A stretch of 64,000 nucleotides of DNA from Apostichopus japonicus (Eukaryota; Echinodermata; Holothuroidea; Aspidochirotida; Stichopodidae). Shown here piece after piece: positions 47,690 through 57,510 of this stretch. The notes below the pieces were generated by a model, which was not told the DNA's origin, made no database searches, and worked only from the letters and a program-made list of their open reading frames with translations. The first letter of the stretch is position 1. Every line of letters starts with the position of its first letter. The position numbers and the translations under genes are program-made. The stretch spans positions 10,697,264-10,761,263 of the forward strand of contig NC_092583.1 of NCBI RefSeq assembly GCF_037975245.1. The letters are read 5' to 3'.

Positions 47690-50600
47690 TATTATAAAGA
47701 TAACAAGTAATGTAATTTTAACGTTATTTTCCACATTCGTCGATTGGTAGTTGCTTACTGTCAACTTAAATGAAGATGATGATTATTATAACTGTTATTA
47801 TTATGACTCAAAGTTTTAATGAACTTATTCATCATAGGCACATGAGCAGGAAGGGGTTGGGGGTGGGGGGGGGGGTTGGGAACGGGAGCAGCGTCCTTAA
47901 TTTGCAACTGAGAGCAGAAATATGTTTTTTCCCCTATATCTTTCGAACTAAAGATACAACCCAAGACGTTGCTTGGTGATTCTGCTGGATCCTTTGACAC
48001 AGCAAAACAATGCCAGGTAAACAATGAAAGGGTCAATTTGAGCTCGTATCACTCGTAGTGTCTCGAGATCTTGTACATAAAGGGCTGTTATTATTATTAT
48101 TATTCCAAATCTGTATTTCTTAGTGTCACAAAATTTTGCTTGATATGCTAAATGGTTAAGAAAGTTTTGAATCTTGCTATTTTACAGTATGGGGAAGCTA
48201 TTTACATGGTGTTTATACGCTTATGAAAATCTTTATGTTTACAAGTTTTTAACGTTGAAGTTGAATAAGAAGGTTTTTCATTAAATTTTGGTACCACGAA
48301 GTGATACTTTTCTTCTTAAATTTTGTATATATTTTCCCTTTGATAAAAGCAATCGTTTATTTGAGCACTAAAAATATGATAACAAACAAACGATTTCAAT
48401 TCTTGGCGTCACTAAATGACGTAAACATCACACATAATGCCTGCTCACCTCATCTCGCTGTTGTGAAGTGAGATAACTTTTCGTTTCCTATCTAGGGGTT
48501 TGTTTATCCTAAATATCTTTGTCAAATGACGTAAACACAATAGGTGAGGTTACGCACCGCTGAAAGTTGCACTAAGTGCTGATTATGTAACAGTCTTGTG
48601 ATTCATTAATAGAACCGCGTTTACGGAAAGACATGTATGTACTAGAAAAACCAGATAACTGATAAAACATGCTTTATTATTGTTCAATGTGATCATCCTA
48701 TACAGCACATTACTAAAAGTGGCAGAATTGTCAGTTTTCGCGTTAAAAGGGAACATGTTTATCCGGTGAAATAGCAGATAGTTTGTTAGTCAATCAACGT
48801 ACTATACTAAATATCTTGGGCCAGAGACATATTCCTCTCTTTGATATAATGCTGAGTGACTCACTAGTTAATTAGGAACAACTTACAACTATTTAACCAT
48901 TTGACCATTTTTTTTATGTTATATTTATTTTAACAATTCAACCAAATAGATGTCACAATCGTAGACAGAAGAGTTATCTACTTAAATATGAATTGAACAT
49001 AGCTTGATTGGATTAACCTGCTAAACAAACCCACACATTTCCAAAACTAAAACTATTTATTTTGAAGACGATTCGAATGATATTGGTATTTCTTTCGATA
49101 CCTTATATTAGCTGTAGTTTTGTTGTTTATAGGTGTTTGTAGGTCCTGTCATTAAACATTCATTAAATCAGTCATTAATTATCCGTGAGGTGTCTTTCTT
49201 TCGTTAATTATGTTAATCGATAAAGCCCTAACTTTAAAACATTTAGTTCCATGATCCATCTATCAAAATGTGTTTCACATATTGTACGACTTCATATGAA
49301 TTTATGTGTGTTGTTATTCGGGTTCGAGCAGGAACTAAACACCTATTGGCGGACCTTTTTTAATATAAGAAACAAGGCATTGATTAAAGATTTGAATGAA
49401 AAGTTTACAAACATTAAAAGAGATTTCTTATCCATGTCAGGAAACACTCTTTTAACTTGTATATAATGTTTGGATCATAATAATTTATGTACATATATAT
49501 ATATATATATCTCCACCCCCTCTCTCCACCTCGATTGTAAAGCATATTTAGCATATGCATGCGTATATATGAAATTAAATTAGTAGTAAGTACATAAATA
49601 AGTTTGCAACTTTCTAAATATTTTTAAAGCAATTTTCAAGTTGAAGTACAAAGCTATACATTTGAATAGGGTTTCATTCAGACTAATGTTGGTGGATGCG
49701 GACATGGTATATGAAACAGTATTTATGATATGATATTATATATGCAAACATATACTCATAAAGCAAGAGCAGTGTAATAATATAATATGATATGATCGGT
49801 AATATTCATGTTATTATAATCCTTAATAATAAGGAAATGACACATTTCTAACGACTGGTAATGTTGTCTTATCGGTAGTCAGTCTTTCGATTCCGAAAAA
49901 GTCATTGCATATTAATTGTTACTAATAGTAATGTTAATGTAACTAAAATATTTTCAAAGTTAAAAAGAACTCTTTCAAGATTCTTGTTCGAAATTTTTGG
50001 TAAATGCGATGTATATGCATCTTTGGAAGTACATTTTTTTTGCAACGAAAAGTGAAATATTGCGGGATGCATAATATGGGGCAAAGTTCACAGTGTCTTG
50101 TCAGACACTTTCAATGACTTTCTATAGTCCTTGTCATGTGTACACAGTGTATTCTAAGGGACTCTTTTCACACTAATTTTGTGCGTTTCAGGTGTTCGTG
50201 ATGAATTGCTATAGTGCCAGTTAGTATTCACATTGGCAGTGTTTTTATGTCAATAAAGGGTTGATACTGACCCATTTTGTAGTTGAGCCTAATATGAAAA
50301 ACCCGAACCGAGTAGAAGTAAAATTACCAAATCCTGTTCAATCTTCTTGAGAAAGGTGAACGGTAAGGCTACATCAAACGGACATGATGATATGGCAACG
50401 GTTGAAACGTAGGAACCTTAATGTGTGTAATAATCTCTGCAGTTTATTACATTCTAGTGCATTTCAATACGATCACACCATGTAAAGCATTGCAAGGTCA
50501 TTTGTAGGTTAGATCGGTTAACTGAGACGATTGCCATATGGACACGGCTTACATCATGTCAAGGTATCAGGGATTTCAGGAAAAAAATTAGTGTACAAAG

Positions 50601-51199
50601 CTAATGGTAGTCATGACATAGCGGAAGAGAAACACTTCATGTACACATTACGCGTCTTACCATCCCTACTGCACTTGTCGATTCTTTCTTAAAGAAAGTT
50701 TAACACTACACAAGGGGGAATAATGTATGCATACAAAGGCGTGTGATATTTCAAATAAAATTCCATTCAGAGAGTACAAAGAGAGACGTTCCGGTTCAGT
50801 GAATTCATTTTTTTCCCCTGCAGACTTGCAGTGTGATATCTTACATCGAGACACAATGGTAAATTATACAGTCACTCATAAGGAAATACTTACAACAGAG
50901 AGGCTAGACCTATTGTGGATTGTAAATCATTTTCACGTATTAACGAATGTTTTGTGTGGTTTTTGCTTCGGTAAATCGGATTTTTCGGATTTTCGAAAAA
51001 TATTTGTTAATATAAAAGATCTTTTGGGGACTCAACAGTTTAATTTATTTTCTAGTAAAGTTACCGTTACGATATCTATCTTTTATGGAAACACTATATG
51101 TTTGTTATTGATGAAGGTGGAGTTATGAGATAGGGTTGATTTACCAATCACTGTTTGGAACCATTTTGTTTCTGCAACTCTTAAGGAATAGAAGCGAAA
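47690..51199. other. Spacer between receptor copies 1 and 2
   Basis: Holds a G-rich run near 47858-47878, an ATT repeat near 48090-48103, and a TA run at 49492-49511. From about 49840 it is homologous to the region upstream of copy 3 (from about 56230). Shared phrases include CACATTTCTAACG, AGATTCTTG, TGCGGG, ACAGTGTCT and GGTTCAGTGAATTCATTTTT, so the duplicated unit includes at least 1.3 kb of upstream DNA. Confidence 0.6.
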
Positions 51200-52870
51200 A
51201 TGGATTACTTTCGGAGTATATTTTCCTTTCCTTCGCTGGTTTTTTTGTTTGGTGCATTGCTGGTTTTTGAGAGTCATTGTACTGTACACACAGTGTCCCT
51301 GTTTACGAGATTCAAGGACATTGTATTAGCTGGAGAATCGATACAACTCATATGTTCAGTGTCAGACACGAACCCAGAAGATGACATCACCCTGTTGATA
51401 ACAGACGGCATTAGCCCAAACTTCGAATTTGAACCGGTGCCTGGTGTAACAGTTTATACTCAACAAACCATCACGGATATCATGATTGAAAGTAACCGGA
51501 CTTTCACTTGTGTCGCGGTTGGGGCAAATATTGCAGCTCAAATAAGCCTGACTATATCACCATTACCGAATAAACAAACACATTGTACAACAGACTACAC
51601 GGATGGTATCATTGTTGGACAAACCGTGACTTTAACATGTTATAGTTCTACGTCAATGTCCGGTTCCATTAGCTGGAGTTCAGATAGTGATACAACATTC
51701 GAGGAAGTAAAAAGTAATATAAGGAGCATGACCACGACTAACAAGATAAATGTACAACCATCTGTAAGTCAAAATGGCACTGTGTTTACATGTGAACGTG
51801 ATGGCGTAGCACCAGTTTCCGACATAGACCGGTGTACCGTTGGTCCTATTAATGTCTACGAGAAGTTGATTATTTTCATTGATCCAATAGTGACTACTAC
51901 TGATCCAGCGATATTGTATCCAGGACAAACAAAAAATTATACATGCTCATCTTTACCAACTTCATCAGTGCAGTGGTCCATTTCGAAGAAACTGAACGAT
52001 TCTGGTATTGAGGTTTCTGTGATTGGATCAAAGATAACAGTAACTCTCCCTAGCGATAGTAACTTTACAGGTGATGTAGAATTGTCTTGTTCTGGTACTA
52101 TCCTTACTGAAAGTTCTCTAGCAAACTTAACATTGGTAATCAATCCCATGGAGTCCACGACGAAAACACCAGCAACCGAAAAAGTTCACTCAGATGAACC
52201 CAACATAGGAAGTTTGTTATATATAGTGATTGGTGCATCGGGAGGTCTTCTTGCTCTTGTAATTGTACTAATCTTATGCTGTGTGTGTCTGAAGTGTAAA
52301 GGAAATACTTCTCCCACCATCAAACCTGATCCCGGTAAGCAAGCCCCGATCCCTGTCCCCGAATATGACCTCGCTCCATTTGGGTCTGGAGAAAGACAAG
52401 CTGTTCCTAATGCCGACGAAAACCAGATAAATGGAAATGATCCAAACGCAGCTGATGATGGCAAAGAGTCATACGCTGTGGTTAGTAAAAAGGGTAATGA
52501 AAACGAAGAACAAACGACCGCCTCTGGAGTTCTGCTGTCGCCTCCTTCAACTGAGTCAGAAAGTGGTGTGTCTTCACACAGCGGCCAAGATAATGGTGGT
52601 TTCATGAAAACAGATGAAGTTAATACGGGAGAACAGTACGGTGAAGAAGATTATTCAACGATAAAGAAGGATCGCATGTCTGTGAAATATACTGCTCCGG
52701 ATAAGAAGATACAAGAGGTTGTCGATAATTCACAAAACGAGGAACTCGAAGAAAGAGACACGACTCCAAGTTACGCAGTAGTAAATAAATCACGACACAT
52801 TATTATTGATGAAGACATGTTAGATGATGAAGATGACGATGAAGAGGATGATGAGTACTGGGAGCATTAG
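51200..52870 (+). CDS. Ig-domain type I membrane receptor with tyrosine-motif tail, copy 2 (556 aa)
   Basis: Single open exon. The ATG follows a possible splice acceptor (AAGGAATAG, AG at 51190-51191) by 8 nt. Signal peptide about 1-28; D1 with C52 and C104; D2 with C147, W159 and C198 plus C129/C212; D3 with C249, W259 and C297; membrane helix about 339-362 ending CLKCKGN. The tail has Y389 (YDLA), Y425 (YAVV), Y480 (YGEE), Y485 (YSTI), Y497 (YTAP) and Y525 (YAVV), then an acidic end closing EYWEH. D2, D3, membrane segment and tail are close to copy 3. D1 is the most divergent of the three copies (for example TFTCVAVGANIAAQISLT), as expected for a variable ligand-facing domain. Role inferred as for copy 1. 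Confidence 0.9.
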   Translation: MDYFRSIFSFPSLVFLFGALLVFESHCTVHTVSLFTRFKDIVLAGESIQLICSVSDTNPEDDITLLITDGISPNFEFEPVPGVTVYTQQTITDIMIESNRTFTCVAVGANIAAQISLTISPLPNKQTHCTTDYTDGIIVGQTVTLTCYSSTSMSGSISWSSDSDTTFEEVKSNIRSMTTTNKINVQPSVSQNGTVFTCERDGVAPVSDIDRCTVGPINVYEKLIIFIDPIVTTTDPAILYPGQTKNYTCSSLPTSSVQWSISKKLNDSGIEVSVIGSKITVTLPSDSNFTGDVELSCSGTILTESSLANLTLVINPMESTTKTPATEKVHSDEPNIGSLLYIVIGASGGLLALVIVLILCCVCLKCKGNTSPTIKPDPGKQAPIPVPEYDLAPFGSGERQAVPNADENQINGNDPNAADDGKESYAVVSKKGNENEEQTTASGVLLSPPSTESESGVSSHSGQDNGGFMKTDEVNTGEQYGEEDYSTIKKDRMSVKYTAPDKKIQEVVDNSQNEELEERDTTPSYAVVNKSRHIIIDEDMLDDEDDDEEDDEYWEH

Positions 52871-53468
52871 CATTATACAAAGAAAAACATAATGTAACTA
52901 TCACTTTACTCTTCTTATTATCATGCTCGATTCGTTGCTGATCTTGTGCACTCGATACTTATAGCTAGTACAGTAACTACTGTTTATGTTGTGTGACACA
53001 TGTTACCGTGTTATGAACATAAAGTAGTAATTACTGCTGCACGATTGTGGGACATGGACAGTAGTTGCTACACCAACCATTTAGTGCGAGTTTATTAATA
53101 CGCGATTCTAAAATGAAGTGGTATCTAGTCGTTTCATGCTATAAGTTGGCATATGGATATACACGAATATGGCCTTTTTTCGTTCTCGGCATGATGAATG
53201 GGCGTAAATTTAAAGAGAGTGTGAACTGGATGCAAGCGTTACCGTGCCTCCTTTACTTCATCTCTTATGCATTCTCATCTTCATAGACTCCTTGTCCAGT
53301 CGCGCAGTTCTTTGTCTTACATGGGAACAAGTTAACAGCTTTGCGCCAGTTGTTATAGTGCCACCTGTAACCGTGTTACCGTGTTACGAACACAAAGTAG
53401 TAATTACTGATACACGGTTGTGGGACATGAACGGTAGTTGCTGTACCAGCTATGAGTATCGGCTGTCT
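52871..53468. other. Downstream of copy 2, with an 80-bp direct repeat
   Basis: TGTTACCGTGTTATGAACAT (53001) through ATGGACAGTAGTTGC is repeated, diverged, from 53374 to 53450, a spacing of 373 bp. The second copy runs straight into the receptor relic, so the repeat probably belongs to the duplicated receptor unit. Confidence 0.65.
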
Positions 53469-53575
53469 TGCACGACTCCACGTTACACATAAAGAAAATG
53501 TATCACGACATATTGTAATAACACTTTATTAGATGCTGATGACTACTGGGAAACCTAGCAATACAAAGAAACGCA
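53469..53575 (+). pseudogene. Decayed 3' fragment of a fourth receptor copy
   Basis: CACGACTCCACGTTACACAT, then ATCACGACATATTGTAATAA, TTAGATGCTGATGAC, TACTGGGAAACCTAGC and AATACAAAG align in order with the last coding bases, stop codon and first 3'UTR bases of copies 1-3 (they encode TPSYAVVNKSR, the acidic run and YWE/FWET-stop). In-frame breaks and a lost acidic run show it is dead. The stop equivalent is TAG 53556-53558. No upstream part of the gene was found nearby. Confidence 0.8.
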
Positions 53576-55254
53576 AAAATGTAATTTAAAATTTATTTTC
53601 AATCTAATCCATAGACTGAGATGCATGAGATGCAATCTGCATTGCAGGATTAGATACTGTAGTCAGTTGGCTGTAAAAGCAACGGTTATCATGGAAATGC
53701 ATAGTGTGATGTAGGAAAGGGGGAGGGTTGGAGTTTCCATGTTCGTATCCGCTTGTGTACCTGTGTCTGCGTGTGCGCGTATGGGTGTCAACGTAAGCGC
53801 ACATAAAGTATGTCGCGAAATCCTCCTAAAAGAGTAAAGTGCATATTTGCTTAATGTGAACGTGAGGTGCTATGCAGTCAATGGATGTTAAACGAAATTG
53901 TCATACCCATATAGGAAGTAATGACTTCAGAGCGTATTGATAGCGTTTTAGTTTACGCCAAGATCAACAAGGTCGTGAGTTCAGACCTTAACGATGTGCC
54001 TCCGAAGTGAAGGCATCGTATTATTCATAGTAACCAATTGTTGGGATGAGTTGGGCAACTACAAGGACGTAGCATCGTTGGTCACTTTGCTATCCTTCTT
54101 TGTATACAAATCTTGGTAGAAATACAAAAGACGAAGACGACCACTGTTCAATTGCTGTAAATTATATCGCCGCTTTTAGTGAATGCTTATCGAACTGAGC
54201 TAGTCAAATGCTTTCTAGATCATTTTTAACAATCTTCTAAGTAGTATGACAACATTGATGGTTATTAATAATAGATAATGAGCTGCATTGTTATGGGCCT
54301 TAAAGTATCGAATGACCTAAAAAAAAGATCCATCTACATTTACTCGAAATGCTTATTGCAAATCCTTCAGAGGAAAATTTCCTTTCCATCGATGAAAGAG
54401 GAATTATAGATTCTAAGGATCCTTGTGAAATTTTTATTCATTGTTGTTCCGTTGTACCGTTTTAGAGTTACAAACATTTGAAGTTGACACGTTTTGTAGC
54501 AAAAAAGAAAAGAAAAAGAACTTAGAGAGAGAGTTTTAACCAAACAGGTGTCATGTCAGAGAAGCGCGCCTACAAATCAAAAGACTTGTAAATAATGCTA
54601 AAGAACATTTAAATTTTTATGACAAAATTGATGACGATGAATATGAATATGGCGAAAGTACATTTACAGATTTGTCAATAATTTGGAAAAATATCTTGCA
54701 TATTTTGACTTTTTAAAGTCTATTTCAATGTTTACAGCTGATGATAACGTTTAATGATTGTAGATATTTGTTTTCTCATGATCGATTTTTACTTGTGTTA
54801 ACACATTTTGGTAAGTTCTTAAGAAAATAATAATATAAATAAATATATATTAATGATATAAAAAAAAAGGATGAAAAATCGAGATATACTTGAAAAGGAA
54901 GAAAATGTCACGTGAAGCCACAGGAAGCAGATGCGATGTAGATTGATAAATTTATCAATTTTTTTCTTTATGTTTATGTTTATATCATGGTGAAAAGTAG
55001 AAACAATTTATTCAGATTCGTTTTGATTTCTTTCTTTTCTTCAAAGTTATGATAATTCAAATCATCCAATAATCTTTTTGTTAAATACTTCCTTCATCAT
55101 TCCGTTCCATGACCTCGTTCTAAAAAAAGACATAATTTTCTTCTAATTAAATCATGAGTCCTTAGGTATATCTTCAATTTTTCAAGTCTCCAAATTGAGG
55201 CCAATTGTATAGAATGAAATGTGTCAATAAAGGGAATGGTTTGACTGTACAGTA
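53576..55254. other. 3' flank of the relic and of copy 2
   Basis: No gene. The part at about 54970-55240 (GTAGAAACAATTTATTCAGA, TTCGTTTTGATTTCTTTC, CTTCATCATTC) matches the flank of copy 3 at about 59410-59720 in order, extending the duplicated unit on the 3' side. Confidence 0.55.
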
Positions 55255-55650
55255 CGGAAGCCATAAGGTACGGAAGCCATGATGAGACATGCGAGTTGTC
55301 GATATACCGTCTTAGAACACCATTATATCTCGACGAAAATATATTTTTTTTACCAAGTTATAGACTTTCAATAACTCAAAAATGAGACAAAAATTTGATT
55401 TATGTCGAGTTACCGCCTTATACTAACTTGGCATCTCGACATACATTTGATGTTTGTCAAGTTACCGACCTACGGTAACTCGTCTGGTCTTGTCGATTTT
55501 CTAGAAAACGGTAACTCAAAAACTTATGAAAATGTTGTCCTGTTGTCGATTTATTTTAAGTCTGTGACTTGGTAATAACGTATTTTGTCGAGTTTTCCTG
55601 GTATTCTAACACGCTACTTAGACATCTCGTATGTCTCCTTATGGCTTCCG
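55255..55650. mobile_element. MITE with TA-flanked CGGAAGCCAT termini
   Basis: The right end CTCGTATGTCTCCTTATGGCTTCCG (55626-55650, flanked by TA) is the inverted match of CGGAAGCCATGATGAGACATGCGAG at 55271-55295 (also after TA), with few mismatches over 25 bp. A second CGGAAGCCATAAGG at 55255 is a tandem copy of the left terminus, also preceded by TA. A TA duplication suits Tc1/mariner-type insertion. The interior is rich in CTCGACAT, GTCGAG and GGTAACTC phrases in both orientations. No coding sequence. Confidence 0.78.
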
Positions 55651-57510
55651 TAGTATAGCGATGAATGTTTGTTATAGCAGTTACCCCGTCACCAGGCTAC
55701 GCGATGTTCATTCTGATCATTGTATCTTTGGTCCATGTATAACATATCGCTTAAATATCGATGGATTTTACCAAAATAACCAGTTAACGTCTTTTCAGTG
55801 GTAATTAGGGTCAGAAAACAAGTACGTGATATGTTCATCCTATGATTATTGGTTATATGAATAAGCGAAATGAACCAGAGATATGGTACCGTATGCCATT
55901 TTGTTTTAGCTTCTGTTTTAACCACTGCTACATGAACGTACCCTGTGACTTCATAGCATAGTGTTTTGGCTGTTTTGGCTGTTTGTCCAAAGACAAAACA
56001 CTTTCCTCTACCTTTAAGTATTCTCATGATCTTTCTGCTAGAAAACCCGAGTGAAATTAACTTGTTACTTAAACCTCCAAAAACTTTTTGAGTTCTCGCA
56101 GAGGCACTTGAAACCTTATTATTGTCTGGGAAATGCGCATGATTTTTTATTTTCATGATACCCTTAAGGACCTGCTAACCTACACCTACAACACAATTGC
56201 ATCAATTTCATTATAATCTTAAAAATGGAGGAAAATTACACATTTCTAACGGATTGTAATTTAGTCTTAACAGATTCCGCAAAGCTCATTGCCTTAATAT
56301 TTTCAATGTTAATCATATCAGGCCTTATGTTAATGTTACATAACATTTTCAATGTTTAATGAACTGTTAAAGATTCTTGCTCGATATGCTTGGTAAAAGC
56401 GAAATATATAAATTTAAAAAAAAGGTATACCTTCTTACAACGAATAGTGAATAATTGCGGGGTGAAGACTATGGCGGTAATGTTAACAGTGTCTCGTAAG
56501 ACATTTTCAATGACTATATATTGTACTTCTCACGTGTGCACAGTGTGTTCTTAGTGACTCTTTTCACAACCATCACTGACCATTTTTCACATCAATTAAG
56601 GATTCATTCTGACCTCTTGCAGTTGAGCCGAATTTGTAAAACTCGAAACTAGTTAAAGTAAAGTCACCAATCCCGTTCATTCTATTTGAAGTTAAGGTCA
56701 ACTGTAAGGCTTCTTCAAGCGGACATGCTAATATTGCAACGGTTAAAACGTAGGCCTATACCATCGTATATCAATTCAGCGTAGGCCCAATACGTTCGAA
56801 GTCAGTTTCATACAATAACATCATCTAAAGCATATATAGAGAAATTTGTTGGTAAATCAGTTAAAGACGATTTACCATACAGTCACGATATGTATCATGT
56901 CAACGTAACATGGATTTCAAAGTAAATTAGTATCTGAAGCTACTGATAATCACAGTAGATGTTATAAAATGCACCTTATGTACCTTCAGTGTTTCAACAC
57001 TCCCACTCAGAACTTTATTTAACCCTATTACCTAAGAGGAAATAATGTACAACAAGGGCTTGTCATTGTTTGGAAAACTTCCATTCAGGGAGTATAAAGC
57101 TGAACTTTACGGTTCAGTGAATTCATTTTTATATGCATACTTGCAATATGCGACCTTATACCAAAACACACGTAAATAATACAGTGGAGCATAAAGGAAG
57201 TACTTGTTATGGAAAGGAATAGACTTACAGAGCACTTCAAACCATATTTAAGTGTAACCGATTGTTTTGTGTTTTTCTAGCGGCTTTGGAACTTGTTTTC
57301 TCGGGATATTGAGAAAATCGTGTTCGTGTGAATTGTCTATAATGATAACAATATATTTGGAGACTGTACAGACATACATTTTCTTGCAATTTGTTAAGCT
57401 GACCGTTGTGAATCTTCTATGAAAGACAACACTATATTTCTTGTTCTAGCAACTATAAGTTAAGGACAAGTTGATTATTTTCTGTTTGTAGTTCACGTAT
57501 TGAAGCCAAA
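55651..57510. other. Upstream region of receptor copy 3
   Basis: From about 56230 it parallels the upstream region of copy 2. A possible splice acceptor TTTTCTGTTTGTAG ends at 57491, 19 nt before the ATG, suggesting a 5'UTR intron. The 5' exon itself was not identified. Confidence 0.5.

Noticed and set aside
55689-56156. 155-aa minus-strand frame
   Set aside because: No recognised domain or signal; overlaps the edge of receptor-flank homology and lacks splice or start support. Could be chance in AT-rich DNA.
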